A DNA stretch of 64,000 nucleotides, from contig NZ_BJZQ01000003.1 in NCBI RefSeq assembly GCF_007992115.1, positions 124,001 through 188,000 of the forward strand, written 5' to 3'. A program made the translations under genes and the position numbers. This DNA is from Aeromicrobium flavum. Its GTDB lineage: Bacteria > Actinomycetota > Actinomycetes > Propionibacteriales > Nocardioidaceae. The notes beneath the pieces are model-generated. The model was not told the DNA's origin. It ran no database searches and saw only the letters and a program-made list of their open reading frames with translations. Of the stretch, positions 45,939 through 57,241 are shown in pieces. Every line of letters starts with the position of its first letter. The stretch's first letter is position 1.

Positions 45939-47405
45939 TCAGGACACGATGCGGACGGCGCCGTCGCGGCGGGGGTCGGCGGCCGCGACGAGCTCGCCGG
46001 CCGCGGTGCAGAGGGTGCCCGAGACGCCGCCGAAGTACATGGTCAGGTCGTCGGGGTCCTCGACCTTGACCTCCTCGTGCGAGGTCCCCGGCGCGTGGAC
46101 GTGGACGCGCGGGTGGTCGATCGCTTCCTGGAGCGTGAGCCCGTCCTCGACCAGCCCGGTCAGCGCCTGGACGATCGCGGTGGTGATGCGGTCGGCGCCG
46201 GGGGACCCGATCGCGAGGATGCCGCCGTCGACGTGGCGCCCGACCGTGGGCGCCATGTTCGAGAGCAGCCGCGACCCGAAGGGCAGGCCGTGCAGGCCGC
46301 GCGGGTTGAGCTCCTGCTCGCCGAGGCAGTTGTTCAGCCAGATGCCGGTGTCGCGGGCGATCATCCCCGAGCTGTAACCCGACGAGATGGTCACGGCGCA
46401 CGCCGTGCCGTCGGTGTCCGTCGTCGAGACGTGCGCGGTGGAGCCGGACTCGAGCGCGCCGAGAGCGTCGCGATCGACCAGGTCGAGGAACGCCGCGGCG
46501 TCGCGCTCGAGGTCGTCGGTGTGGTCGAAGACCCGGAGCCGCTCGCCCAGGACGCGCCGCTGGACCCGCAGGAGGTGGTCGCGCTCACTCAGGCCGTGGC
46601 CCGCCATGAGCCGCAGCATCGCCGCGACGCAGACGCCCCCGACGGCCGGCGGCGGGTTCGTGCCGAGGGTCCAGCCCTCCATCCGCGCCGTCAGGGCGGG
46701 ACGCACGACGGGTGCGTAGGCGGCGAGGTCGGACGGCCCGAGGAGCCCGCCGCGCTCCAGCACGTCCGCCGCGATGGCGTGGCCGAGCTCGCCGGTGTAG
46801 AACTCCTGCGGGCCGCGACGGGCGACCAGGTCGAGCGAGTCGGCCAGGTGGGGCAGCACGAGGTGGTGGTCGGCGACCTGCCCGTCGGGGCCGTGGACGA
46901 CCGCGTGACTCGTCTCGTCCCAGCCGAAGATCGCCTCGTGCACGTAGTCGAGGTAGTACCGCGAGGCGGCGCTCAGCCAGAAGCCGTTGCGGGCGACGTC
47001 GACGGCCGGAGCGACGAGCTCGGCCCAGGGCAGCTGGCCCCAGCGCCGGTGAGCCTCGCCGAACGCCGCGATGGCTCCGTGGGTCGCGACGGACCCGGGG
47101 CCGATCGTGATCGTGACGCCGCCGCCGTAGGGGTTGTGCACGTCCCACGTGCCCTGACCCAGCCGCTCGGGCACGTCGCGCCCGGGCATGTCCATCCAGC
47201 CGTCGATCGTCACGGGGGAAGAGCCGTCGGGCGGCTGGATCGTCAGGAACCCGCCCGCGCTGGGCGACACCATCCCCACCTCGTTCGCCATCGTGACGAA
47301 GGCGGCCGCAAGGGCCGCGTCGATGGCGTTGCCGCCGGCCCGGACCATCGCCTCACCCGCATCCGCCGCAGCGGTGTTCGGGGCGGCGATGGCGACGCTG
47401 GTCAC
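45939..47405 (-). CDS. Gamma-glutamyltransferase-family Ntn hydrolase
   Basis: The 488-residue protein belongs to the GGT family, which cleaves gamma-glutamyl compounds or acylated relatives. The self-processing site is in SGSTAHVSTTD, where the Thr after GS would become the nucleophile, near residue 337. The N-terminal part has the family's GGNAIDAALA and VGMVSPSAGGFLTI. The C-terminal half has GMIARDTGIWLNNCLGE and the LLSNMAPT segment. No signal peptide is present, so it may act in the cytoplasm, unlike classical GGT. The GTG start has TACCCT six bases upstream. Confidence 0.85.
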   Translation of the reverse strand: MTSVAIAAPNTAAADAGEAMVRAGGNAIDAALAAAFVTMANEVGMVSPSAGGFLTIQPPDGSSPVTIDGWMDMPGRDVPERLGQGTWDVHNPYGGGVTITIGPGSVATHGAIAAFGEAHRRWGQLPWAELVAPAVDVARNGFWLSAASRYYLDYVHEAIFGWDETSHAVVHGPDGQVADHHLVLPHLADSLDLVARRGPQEFYTGELGHAIAADVLERGGLLGPSDLAAYAPVVRPALTARMEGWTLGTNPPPAVGGVCVAAMLRLMAGHGLSERDHLLRVQRRVLGERLRVFDHTDDLERDAAAFLDLVDRDALGALESGSTAHVSTTDTDGTACAVTISSGYSSGMIARDTGIWLNNCLGEQELNPRGLHGLPFGSRLLSNMAPTVGRHVDGGILAIGSPGADRITTAIVQALTGLVEDGLTLQEAIDHPRVHVHAPGTSHEEVKVEDPDDLTMYFGGVSGTLCTAAGELVAAADPRRDGAVRIVS

Positions 47406-47417
47406 GCGCTCAGGGTA
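47406..47417 (-). promoter_or_regulatory. Leaderless -10 element of the GGT-family gene
   Basis: Minus-strand TACCCT (47417-47412) precedes GTG 47405 by six bases. Confidence 0.6.
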
Positions 47418-47450
47418 CGGGTCCGGCGCCGGGTCGGCGCGCTGCGCGGC

Positions 47451-48023
47451 TCAGCCACCCACGCGGTAGGTCAGGTGGGCGAACTGACCGCGCTGCTCGA
47501 CGCTCGTCAGGTGCAGCCGGTCGGCGCCGAGTCGGCGGGGCAGCAGCGGCTGCCCGGCGCCCAGCGTGACGGGCGCGACGCTGATCTGGATCTCGTCCAG
47601 CGCGCCGGCGTCGGCGAACTGTCCCACGAGGTCGCCGCCGCCCATGACCCACACGTCTCGGTCGCCGGCCCGGTCGCGGATGGCGTCGAGGTGGCGCGTC
47701 ACGTCGCCGGACACCACCGTCAGGTCGGCGCCCGGGGGAGTGGGCAGGTCGCGGGAGGTGAACAGGAAGGCAGGCTTGGTCGAGATCGCGCTCGTCCAGG
47801 CGGCAGGGTCCTTCAGGGCGCCGGTCTCGCGCAGCAGCCACTCGTACGTCGACGAGCCGAGCACCGTCACGCCGATCCCCTCGAGGAACGCGCTGAAGTG
47901 ATCGGCGTGCTCGGGAGCGTCGGGGGTGCCGCCGTCGACCTCGAACAGCCAGGACAGGGAGTGGTCGCGGTCGGCCAGGTAGCCGTCCAGGGTCGCGGCC
48001 GTGTTGAAGACGAAGCGGGTCAT
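47451..48023 (-). CDS. RibD-C/dihydrofolate-reductase-fold protein
   Basis: The 190-residue protein starts MTRFVFNTAATLDGYLADRDHSL, the usual opening of RibD C-terminal/DHFR-like reductases, and has VTVLGSSTYEWLL near 55, a ROSSMANN-like GDRDVWVMGGGDLVGQF near 130, and a final strand pair. Such enzymes use NADPH; this subgroup has unknown substrates. ATG 48023 has GAGGAT six bases upstream. It is a single gene, divergent from an MFS exporter. Confidence 0.82.
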   Translation of the reverse strand: MTRFVFNTAATLDGYLADRDHSLSWLFEVDGGTPDAPEHADHFSAFLEGIGVTVLGSSTYEWLLRETGALKDPAAWTSAISTKPAFLFTSRDLPTPPGADLTVVSGDVTRHLDAIRDRAGDRDVWVMGGGDLVGQFADAGALDEIQISVAPVTLGAGQPLLPRRLGADRLHLTSVEQRGQFAHLTYRVGG

Positions 48024-48149
48024 GTGTCGATCCTCGCGGCCGGGTCCGACGGTTCGCAAGGACGTCCGCAGGGCCGCGGCCCGACGGGCGTGACGTGATT
48101 CGCACGCCGGTCGCGGAATGGTCCCGGGGCCGGGAGCCTTGGAAGAGAA

Positions 48150-49346
48150 GTGGCGACCCAGACCGACGTGATGACCCGACCCCGCCATGTGGCGCTCGCC
48201 CTGCTGGCCCTCGCGCTGGGCGGCTTCGCCATCGGCACCACGGAGTTCGTGACGATGGGCCTGCTGCCCGACGTCGCGGCCGGCATCGACGAGGACATCC
48301 CCACGACCGGCCACATCATCTCCTCCTACGCGCTCGGCGTGGTGGTGGGAGCGCCGCTCATCGTGTCCCTGGCCGCACGGATGCCCAAGCGGGCCCTGCT
48401 GCTGTGGCTGCTCGCCGGCCTCGCGCTCGGCAACGCGCTGACGGCCGTCGCGAGCGGGTACGTCCCCGTCCTGCTGGCGCGCTTCGTCGCCGGCCTTCCG
48501 CACGGCGCGTACTTCGGTGTCGCGTCGCTGGTGGCGGCCTCGCTGGTCCCCGCGGGGCGCCGTGGCCGAGCGATCAGCATGGTGATGATGGGCCTGTCGG
48601 TGGCCACCGTCGTCGGCGTCCCCGCCAGCACGTGGCTGGGCCAGGCGCTGTCCTGGCGCGCCGCCTACGCCCTGGTCGTCGTGATCGCCGTGGCCGCGGC
48701 AGCCCTCGTGGTGGCGTTCGTGCCGGTGGTGCCCGGCGATCCGCGCGCCACCATCCTCAGCGAGCTGTTCGCCCTGCGGGAGCCCGCCGTGATCGCCGCG
48801 TTCCTCACCGGCGTCGTCGGCTTCGGCGGCGTGTTCGCGATGTACAGCTACATCGCGCCGATCGTCACCGACGAGGTCGGCCTCGCGTCCGGCGTCATCC
48901 CGCTGTTCCTGCTGGTCTTCGGCTTCGGTTCCGTCACCGGCACGTGGGCGGCCGGCCGGCTGGCCGACTGGGACAACGTCCGCCAGGTCGTCGGCGGTCT
49001 CGTCGCGACCGTCGTGGTCCTGGTGCTGTTCCACCAGTTCGTCGAGCTGGTCGCCGTGGCCCTGCTCGGCGTCTTCCTCATCGGCGCGCTCGGCAGCATC
49101 ATCGCGGTCGGCCTGCAGATCCGGCTGATGACGGCGGCCGGCGACGCCCAGATGCTCGGCGCCGCCCTCAACCACGCGAGCCTCAACATCGCGAACGGGC
49201 TGGGGGCCTGGCTCGGCGGTTTGGTGATCGCCGCCGGCCACGGGTACGCCGCGCCGGCCCTCGTGGGTGTCGCTCTGGCGGCGGCCGGCCTCGTGGTGTT
49301 CCTGCTGGGCCTGCGGTGGGCCCCGGTGCGCCGACTCCCGCAGTGA
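48150..49346 (+). CDS. MFS transporter, AraJ/DHA1-type
   Basis: This 398-residue transporter has twelve predicted membrane segments. The first carries ALGGFAIGTTEFVTMGLLPD, a hallmark of the AraJ/YdeA group of sugar-efflux-type exporters. Substrate unknown. GTG 48150 is used because it gives the full N-terminus; an in-frame ATG at 48171 is an alternative. GAAGAGAA just upstream may serve as a weak ribosome site. A series of hairpins follows the stop. Confidence 0.82.
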   Translation: MATQTDVMTRPRHVALALLALALGGFAIGTTEFVTMGLLPDVAAGIDEDIPTTGHIISSYALGVVVGAPLIVSLAARMPKRALLLWLLAGLALGNALTAVASGYVPVLLARFVAGLPHGAYFGVASLVAASLVPAGRRGRAISMVMMGLSVATVVGVPASTWLGQALSWRAAYALVVVIAVAAAALVVAFVPVVPGDPRATILSELFALREPAVIAAFLTGVVGFGGVFAMYSYIAPIVTDEVGLASGVIPLFLLVFGFGSVTGTWAAGRLADWDNVRQVVGGLVATVVVLVLFHQFVELVAVALLGVFLIGALGSIIAVGLQIRLMTAAGDAQMLGAALNHASLNIANGLGAWLGGLVIAAGHGYAAPALVGVALAAAGLVVFLLGLRWAPVRRLPQ

Positions 49347-49453
49347 GGGCGGCCGGGCGGTGACCCGACCGCCCTCGTCTCCACCGTCCCGTGGAGATCG
49401 CGATCGCCGGAGCAGGGATCCGGCGAGCGTCTGCGGTCCAGAGCTGGGCTCTG
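49346..49453. terminator. Four consecutive hairpins in a convergent gap
   Basis: Inverted repeats lie at 49346-49352/49369-49375 (AGGGCGG), 49379-49384/49391-49396 (CTCCAC), 49405-49410/49420-49425 (CGCCGG) and 49439-49444/49448-49453 (CAGAGC). The first probably terminates the MFS gene, and the series separates it from convergent cysA. The rest of the 160-base gap shows nothing else clear. Confidence 0.6.
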
Positions 49454-49506
49454 AGACGTGGGTCACACTGTAACCGGGAGTTGCCGCGCCGTCGAGCGTC
49501 TTTCCG

Positions 49507-50472
49507 TCAGACGAGGGTGAGCGCGCCGTCCATCGGGCGGAGCCACACGAGCGAGCCCTCGCCCACGCCCAGTCCCGACGCCTCGGCCCGCGTCAGCGAG
49601 ACCAGCACCCGGTCCTCGAACCGCGGATCGGTGGGCGTGACCTCGAGCCGGACCTCGAAGCCCACGCGGGTCCAGCGGGTGATCCGGCCCTCCACCGCCG
49701 AGGAGATCTCGATCGGCGACACCGCGATGTCGTGCGGCCGGATCGAGCGGTCGCCGAGCTGGGTGACGGGGCCGAGGAAGCTGAGCACGAACTCGTTGGC
49801 GGGTCGGTCGTAGAGGTCGTCGGGCGAGCCGATTTGCTCGATGCGTCCCTCGTTGATCACGACGATCGAGTCGGAGACCTCGAGCGCCTCCTCCTGGTCG
49901 TGGGTGACGAACACGGTCGTCACGTGGACCTCGTCGTGCAGCCGGCGCAGCCAGTCACGCAGCTCCTTGCGGACCTTCGCGTCCAGCGCGCCGAACGGCT
50001 CGTCCAGCAGCAGCACGCTCGGCTCGATCGCGAGCGCGCGGGCCAGGGCCATGCGCTGGCGCTGGCCGCCCGAGAGCTGCGACGGGAGGCGGTCGGCGAA
50101 CTGGCTCAGGTGCACCAGCTCGAGCAGCTCGGCGACCTTGGCCTTGATCTCGTGCTTGGGTCGCTTGCGGATCTCGAGCCCGAACGCCACGTTCTTGGCG
50201 ACGGTCATGTGCTTGAACGCGGCGTAGTGCTGGAAGACGAAGCCGACGTTGCGCTTCTGCGGCGGCAGCTGGGTGGCGTTGACGCCCTCGATCTCGACGG
50301 TGCCCTCGTCGGCGTTCTCCAGGCCCGCGATGATCCGCAGCAGGGTGGACTTGCCGCCGCCCGAGGGGCCCAGCAGTGCCGTCAGCTGGCCCGTCGGGAT
50401 CGACAGGTCGATGTTCTCGAGCGCGACGAAGTCGCCGAACCGCTTGCCGACGCCCTGGATCTCAATGCTCAT
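49507..50472 (-). CDS. cysA: Sulfate/thiosulfate ABC transporter ATPase
   Basis: The 321-residue ATPase powers sulfate import. Walker [10 protein letters not shown] is near residue 36, the ABC signature [15 protein letters not shown] near 133, Walker [13 protein letters not shown] near 155, and the switch His in [12 protein letters not shown] near 190. A TOBE-like tail follows. It is slightly shorter than many CysA proteins. ATG 50472 is 11 bases from the cysW stop. It is the last gene of a binding protein-cysT-cysW-cysA operon read leftward. Confidence 0.95.
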   Translation of the reverse strand: MSIEIQGVGKRFGDFVALENIDLSIPTGQLTALLGPSGGGKSTLLRIIAGLENADEGTVEIEGVNATQLPPQKRNVGFVFQHYAAFKHMTVAKNVAFGLEIRKRPKHEIKAKVAELLELVHLSQFADRLPSQLSGGQRQRMALARALAIEPSVLLLDEPFGALDAKVRKELRDWLRRLHDEVHVTTVFVTHDQEEALEVSDSIVVINEGRIEQIGSPDDLYDRPANEFVLSFLGPVTQLGDRSIRPHDIAVSPIEISSAVEGRITRWTRVGFEVRLEVTPTDPRFEDRVLVSLTRAEASGLGVGEGSLVWLRPMDGALTLV

Positions 50473-50483
50473 GGGGTGACCTT

Positions 50484-51347
50484 TCAGTGCCCCGCCGCGC
50501 GCGCACGCAGGATGGAGACGACGATGATGCACGCGACCGAGACGGAGGCGAGGAGGAAGGCGATCGCGTACGCGCCCTCCTGGTTGAAGTTCAGGTAGCT
50601 CTCCTCGACCGCGAGGGTCGCTGTGCGGGTCTCGCCGAGGATGTTGCCCGAGACGACCTTGACCGCACCGAACTCGCCCAGCGAGCGCGCCAGGGTGAGG
50701 ACGACGCCGTAGACGATCGCCCAGCGGATGCCCGGCAGCGTGATGCGCCAGAACGTCTGCCAGCCATTGGCCCCGAGTGACTGCGCCGCCTGCTCCTGCT
50801 CGATGCCGACCTCGCCGAGCACGGGCACGACCTCGCGGATCACCAGGGGCAGGGCGACGAACGCCGTCGCCAGGATGATGCCCGGGGTCGAGAAGATGAT
50901 CTGCAGGCCCCAGCTCTCCAAGGTGGGCCCGAACCAGCCGCCACGCCCGCCGTAGACCAGCACGAGGGCCAGGCCGACCACGATCGGCGAGATCGCCAGC
51001 GGCAGGTCGAGCAGCGCGCTCAGCACCCGCTTGCCGGGGAACTCGGTGCGGACCAGCAGCAGCGAGACGCTGACGCCGAAGACCGTGTTGATGACGGTGG
51101 CGACGACGGCGGCGACGACGGTGAGCCGCATCGCGTGGACGATGTCGGGGTCCTCGAAGAGGGTGCGCAGGGCGTCCAGCCCGTTCTCGAAGGTGTGGGT
51201 GACGACGAGCGACACCGGCCACGCGACGAGCAGGAACAGGTACGCGACGACGAGGAGCCGGACGAGGTAGGTGACCGGTCCCTTCCGGGCCCGGCGCTGT
51301 CGCGTCGGGGCGGACGGCTCGGGGGGTGCCACGATCGTGTCAATCAC
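50484..51347 (-). CDS. cysW: Sulfate ABC transporter permease CysW
   Basis: This 287-residue permease has about six membrane segments and the ABC permease EAA loop, seen here as [26 protein letters not shown] near 180. The N-terminal 20 residues are basic and cytoplasmic. It pairs with CysT to form the channel. Its start overlaps the end of cysT by eight bases, so they are coupled. Confidence 0.94.
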   Translation of the reverse strand: MIDTIVAPPEPSAPTRQRRARKGPVTYLVRLLVVAYLFLLVAWPVSLVVTHTFENGLDALRTLFEDPDIVHAMRLTVVAAVVATVINTVFGVSVSLLLVRTEFPGKRVLSALLDLPLAISPIVVGLALVLVYGGRGGWFGPTLESWGLQIIFSTPGIILATAFVALPLVIREVVPVLGEVGIEQEQAAQSLGANGWQTFWRITLPGIRWAIVYGVVLTLARSLGEFGAVKVVSGNILGETRTATLAVEESYLNFNQEGAYAIAFLLASVSVACIIVVSILRARAAGH

Positions 51348-52176
51348 GCCGGGCCACCCGTCGCTGGATGACGTCTAGGGCGACGATGACGAGCAGCGAC
51401 ACGACCAGCAGCAGCGTCGCCACCGAGGCGGCCGCCGCCGGGTTGTCGTTCTCGATCGCGCCGAGGATGCGCACGGAGGCGACCTCGGACTCGAACGGCA
51501 GGTTGCCCGAGAGCAGGACCAGCGAGCCGTACTCGCCGACGCCGCGGGCGAAGGACAACGTGGCACCGGCGGCGATCGCCGGGGCCAGGCTCGGCAGGAT
51601 GATCCGGCGGAAGGTCGTGAAGCGGCTCGCGCCCAGCGACGCGGCGGCCTCCTCGATGTCGAGGTCGAGCGACTCGAGCACCGGCTGGACCATGCGCACG
51701 ATGAACGGCAGCGTGACGAACAGGAACGCCAGGTACACCGACCACGAGGTGTTGGCGACGTTGATGCCCAGCGGGCTGTCGTTGCCGTAGAGGGACAGCA
51801 GGACGAGGCCGGCGACGATCGTCGGCAGGGCGAAGGGGATGTCGATCAGCACGTCCAGGGCGGACCTGCCCCAGAACCGGTCGCGCACGAGCACCCAGGC
51901 GATCGCGGTGCCCATGAACACGTTGACGACGGTGACCGCCGTCGCGGCCAGCAGGGTCAGGACGATGGCCCGCGACGTCTGCTCGTTCGTGATCGCGGAC
52001 CAGAAGTTCGTCCATCCGCCCTCGGTGGCGGTGACGATGACCGCCGCGAGCGGGATCAGGACCAGCAGGCTGAACCAGGTCATGGTCAGGCCCAGCCCGA
52101 TACCCGAGGTGCGCGTCAGGGTGACGGAGCCGGCTGGCCGGGAGAGGCCCGGCCAGCCGGTCGTGGTGGTGCTCAC
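51340..52176 (-). CDS. cysT: Sulfate ABC transporter permease CysT
   Basis: This 278-residue permease partner of CysW has six membrane segments and an EAA loop, IEEAAASLGASRFTTFRRIILPSL, near 190. GTG 52176 is chosen as the first start in frame after the binding-protein gene, 17 bases upstream. Family sequence begins near residue 25. No ribosome site is strong. Confidence 0.93.
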   Translation of the reverse strand: MSTTTTGWPGLSRPAGSVTLTRTSGIGLGLTMTWFSLLVLIPLAAVIVTATEGGWTNFWSAITNEQTSRAIVLTLLAATAVTVVNVFMGTAIAWVLVRDRFWGRSALDVLIDIPFALPTIVAGLVLLSLYGNDSPLGINVANTSWSVYLAFLFVTLPFIVRMVQPVLESLDLDIEEAAASLGASRFTTFRRIILPSLAPAIAAGATLSFARGVGEYGSLVLLSGNLPFESEVASVRILGAIENDNPAAAASVATLLLVVSLLVIVALDVIQRRVARRD

Positions 52177-52193
52177 GAGAGTGTCCTCATCTC

Positions 52194-53276
52194 TCAGCCG
52201 GCAGCCTTGCCGGACTTGGAGATGGACTTCGTGACGATGCCGACGGGCTTGCCGTCCTTGCCGTCGCCGAAGAGCTTGTCCTTGACCTCGCCCCAGCCGG
52301 GTCCGCCGAAGTTCTTCTCCAGCGTGATCAGGTTCTTGACGGCGGGGAAGGGGTCGTCGGCGCTCGGCGCGCCCTTGATGTCGGCCGGCTTCACGCCCAC
52401 CGCGTCGAGGTCGGCGACGCCGGGCTGGGCGGTGTTCAGCGGACGGAAGCCCTTGAGCGCGAACTGCTTCTGGCCCTCGGTGCTCAGCACGAAGTCGAGC
52501 CAGTCGGAAGCGACCGGGGACGCCTCCTTGAGGACGGCACCGGGGTTCTCGATCAGCAGCGTGGTCTCGGGGATGACGTACTCGAAGCCCTCGCCGTTCT
52601 GTGCGGCCAGGATCGCCTCGTTCTCGTAGGCGAGCAGGACGTCGCCGGTGCCGCTGAGGAACGACTGCGTCGCGTCGCGGCCGCTGTTGGTCAGCGAGAC
52701 CACGTTGGCGAACACGTCGTCGATGAACTGCGTGGCCTCCTGCTCGGAGCCGCCGTTCTCGGTGATGTGGCCCCAGGCGGCGAGCGCGTTCCAGCGGGCG
52801 GCGCCGGACGAGGCCGGGTTGGCCGTGACGATCTCGACGCCCGGCTTGGTCAGGTCGTCCCAGCCCTGGATGTTCTTCGGGTTGCCCTCGCGGACGCCGA
52901 GCACGACGACCGAGGTCGAGACGATGCCCTGGTTGGCGCCGTCGTCCCACGTCTCGTCGACGAGGCCCTCGTCGACCAGGCGGTCGACGTCGGTGCCGAC
53001 CGACAGGTGGACGTAGTCGGCCTTGAGGCCGTCGACGACCGCGCGGCTCTGGTCGCCCGAGGGTCCGTACGACGTCTTGAACCTCGTGCCCTCGCCCTCG
53101 TCGGTCTTCGTGAACTTCGCGGCGATGGCCTTGTTGGCGGCCTCCGGCACGGCGAAGCCGACCAGGTTGATGGTCTCCCCGGAGTCGGAGGCGTCCGATG
53201 CGCAGCTGGCGAGCAGGGCGGCCAGGGTCAGGCCCACGGCCGTGGTGAGCAGGCGGGGGTGCGTGAGCCGAGTCAT
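52194..53276 (-). CDS. Sulfate-binding lipoprotein
   Basis: The 360-residue protein is the extracytoplasmic sulfate receptor (Sbp/CysP group). A signal peptide ends in the lipobox LLASC (Cys near 25), so it should be anchored as a lipoprotein. The mature part is an extracellular solute-binding fold with [15 protein letters not shown] at the start, [16 protein letters not shown] near 70 and [11 protein letters not shown] near 155, typical of sulfate receptors. ATG 53276 follows AGGAG. It leads the operon, with a promoter and possible operator about 80-110 bases upstream. Confidence 0.92.
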   Translation of the reverse strand: MTRLTHPRLLTTAVGLTLAALLASCASDASDSGETINLVGFAVPEAANKAIAAKFTKTDEGEGTRFKTSYGPSGDQSRAVVDGLKADYVHLSVGTDVDRLVDEGLVDETWDDGANQGIVSTSVVVLGVREGNPKNIQGWDDLTKPGVEIVTANPASSGAARWNALAAWGHITENGGSEQEATQFIDDVFANVVSLTNSGRDATQSFLSGTGDVLLAYENEAILAAQNGEGFEYVIPETTLLIENPGAVLKEASPVASDWLDFVLSTEGQKQFALKGFRPLNTAQPGVADLDAVGVKPADIKGAPSADDPFPAVKNLITLEKNFGGPGWGEVKDKLFGDGKDGKPVGIVTKSISKSGKAAG

Positions 53277-53357
53277 CGGCGTTCTCCTGTCGTGTCGGGC
53301 ACCGGACGGTGCGTCGAGAAGTCACCGTAGGCCGACGGGAGCCGATTCAGGAGCATG

Positions 53358-53387
53358 TTCATATTGTGGACCGGTTAACTACACAAT
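53358..53387 (-). promoter_or_regulatory. Promoter and ATTGTG/CACAAT operator of the sulfate operon
   Basis: On the minus strand TTGTGT (53386-53381) and TATGAA (53363-53358) are spaced 17 bases apart, a good promoter for the sulfate operon. The inverted repeat ATTGTG (53363-53368) and CACAAT (53382-53387), 13 bases apart, sits over the -35 and spacer. That is a typical place for a repressor or activator of sulfur genes to bind. The protein that uses it is unknown. Confidence 0.55.
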
Positions 53388-53447
53388 GAGCGGTCCGCTA
53401 GGGGTCGCCGAGCGCCGGGCGACCCGAGCGGTGACCGGCCGACCCGG

Positions 53448-53460
53448 TAGTTTGGGGGGC
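53448..53460 (+). promoter_or_regulatory. Leaderless -10 element of icd
   Basis: TAGTTT (53448-53453) precedes GTG 53461 by seven bases. The same hexamer precedes mdh. Confidence 0.5.
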
Positions 53461-55677
<2,217 letters not shown>

Positions 55678-55687
55678 GCCTGATCAC

Positions 55688-55726
55688 ACGAAGGGGCGGC
55701 CGGGATCTCCCGGCCGCCCCTTTCGT
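55688..55726. terminator. Bidirectional terminator between icd and the DHA2 exporter
   Basis: Arms ACGAAGGGGCGGCCGGGA (55688-55705) and its near-exact complement (55708-55726) pair around a TC loop, with one extra base in the right arm. CGAAAG/CTTTCGT ends give short T/A runs on both sides. Confidence 0.85.
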
Positions 55727-55736
55727 CTGTCCGCGC

Positions 55737-57221
55737 TCAGGGCTCGGTCGGTCGCGCGTGGCTCGGCGGAGCGAAGAACTGCACGACGACCAGGCCCACG
55801 GCGAACGCCAGCGCCGGGACGAGGATCGCCTCGGACATGGCGTCCGAGAACGGGCCGGCCAGCTCGGCGGGCAGGCGCGCGTCGCCGGTGCCCCGGGACG
55901 CGGCCTCGCCGGCGCCGGGCAGGTGCACCGCCAGCCGGCTCGAGATGGCCGCGGCGATCGCGGCGGAGCCGAGCACCGCGCCGACCTGACGGGTGGTGTT
56001 GTAGACGCCCGAGCCGGCGCCGGCCGAGGACATCGGCAGGTTGCGCGTGGCGGTGGAGGCCAGCGGCGCCCACAGGAACGCGTTGCCGAGGCCCAGCAGC
56101 GCGTTCAGCGCCAGCAACTGCCACAGCGGGGTGTCGGGCGCGATCACCCAGGTCGTGCCGAGCAGCGCGATCGCGGAGGTGGCGAACCCGACCGAGGCCA
56201 GGCGGCGCGGGGGCAGGCGGTCGCTCATCCTGCCGACGACCGGCGCCATCGCCGCGGTCACGACCGCCATGGGCACGAAGAGCAGGCCCGACTGGGTGGC
56301 GTCGTAGCCCAGCACCGTCTGCGTCCAGAGCATGAACGGGAACGCCATCGCCGTCACCGAGAACGAGACGGTGGAGATGGCGACGTTGGAGACCGAGAAG
56401 TTGCGGTCGCGGAACAGCGCCAGCGGCACCAGCGGCTCGCGCCGGTTGCGCGCCTGCCACCCCACGAAGACGGCCAGCACCGCCAGGCCGGCCCCGATCA
56501 GCAGCGGCACGGAGATCCAGCCGGTGACCGTGCCCCAGTCGTACTCCTCGCCCTCCTGGATGCCGAAGACGATGAGGAACATCGCCACCGCGCTCAGGGC
56601 CACACCAAGCCAGTCGAAGCTGTGCGTGTGCGTGCCGAGGTCGGGCACGAGCCGCATCGCCAGCACGAAGCCGACGACGCCGACGGGGACGTTGATGAAG
56701 AAGATCCACTCCCAGCCGGCCGTGTCGACCAGCACGCCGCCGAGGACCGGGCCGACGAGCGTCGCGACGCCGGCGGTGGCGCCCCACAGCGCCATCGCGC
56801 GGCCGCGGCTGTCGGCCGGGAAGGTGCGCGTGATGACGGCCATCGTCTGGGGCGTCATCATCGACGCGCCCAGGCCCTGGAACACGCGGGCGATGATGAG
56901 TCCCTCGACCGAGCCGGTCAGGCCGCACCACAGCGACGACAGCGTGAAGACGGTCAGGCCGACGAGGTAGACGCGCTTGGGTCCGAAGCGGTCGCCCAGC
57001 CGGCCGGTGATCAGCAGCGGCACGGCGTAGGCCAGCAGGTAGGCGCTGGTGACCCAGATGACCGAGTTGTAGTCGGTGGCCAGGTCGTCGCGGATGGCCG
57101 GCGTCGCCACCGACACGATGGTCGAGTCGACCAGGATCATGAAGAAGCCGATGACCATCGCCCACAGGGCGGGCCAGGGGTTGTCGGGGAGCGTCCGGTC
57201 GGGCGCGCCGGGGGAACTCAC
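55737..57221 (-). CDS. DHA2-family MFS exporter (EmrB/QacA type)
   Basis: The 494-residue protein has fourteen predicted membrane segments, with the DHA2 motif-A (GRLGDRFGPKRVYLVG, near 72) and motif C-like GATAGVATLVGPVLGGVL near 148. The opening LVDSTIVSVATPAI is typical of the EmrB/QacA group of drug exporters. Substrate unknown. GTG 57221 is fixed by TAGATT six bases upstream. No regulator gene is adjacent. Confidence 0.87.
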   Translation of the reverse strand: MSSPGAPDRTLPDNPWPALWAMVIGFFMILVDSTIVSVATPAIRDDLATDYNSVIWVTSAYLLAYAVPLLITGRLGDRFGPKRVYLVGLTVFTLSSLWCGLTGSVEGLIIARVFQGLGASMMTPQTMAVITRTFPADSRGRAMALWGATAGVATLVGPVLGGVLVDTAGWEWIFFINVPVGVVGFVLAMRLVPDLGTHTHSFDWLGVALSAVAMFLIVFGIQEGEEYDWGTVTGWISVPLLIGAGLAVLAVFVGWQARNRREPLVPLALFRDRNFSVSNVAISTVSFSVTAMAFPFMLWTQTVLGYDATQSGLLFVPMAVVTAAMAPVVGRMSDRLPPRRLASVGFATSAIALLGTTWVIAPDTPLWQLLALNALLGLGNAFLWAPLASTATRNLPMSSAGAGSGVYNTTRQVGAVLGSAAIAAAISSRLAVHLPGAGEAASRGTGDARLPAELAGPFSDAMSEAILVPALAFAVGLVVVQFFAPPSHARPTEP

Positions 57222-57233
57222 CCGGGGAATCTA
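57222..57233 (-). promoter_or_regulatory. Leaderless -10 element of the DHA2 exporter
   Basis: Minus-strand TAGATT (57233-57228) precedes GTG 57221 by six bases, in the 20-base gap after the GNAT gene stop. Confidence 0.6.
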
Positions 57234-57241
57234 CGCCCGGT

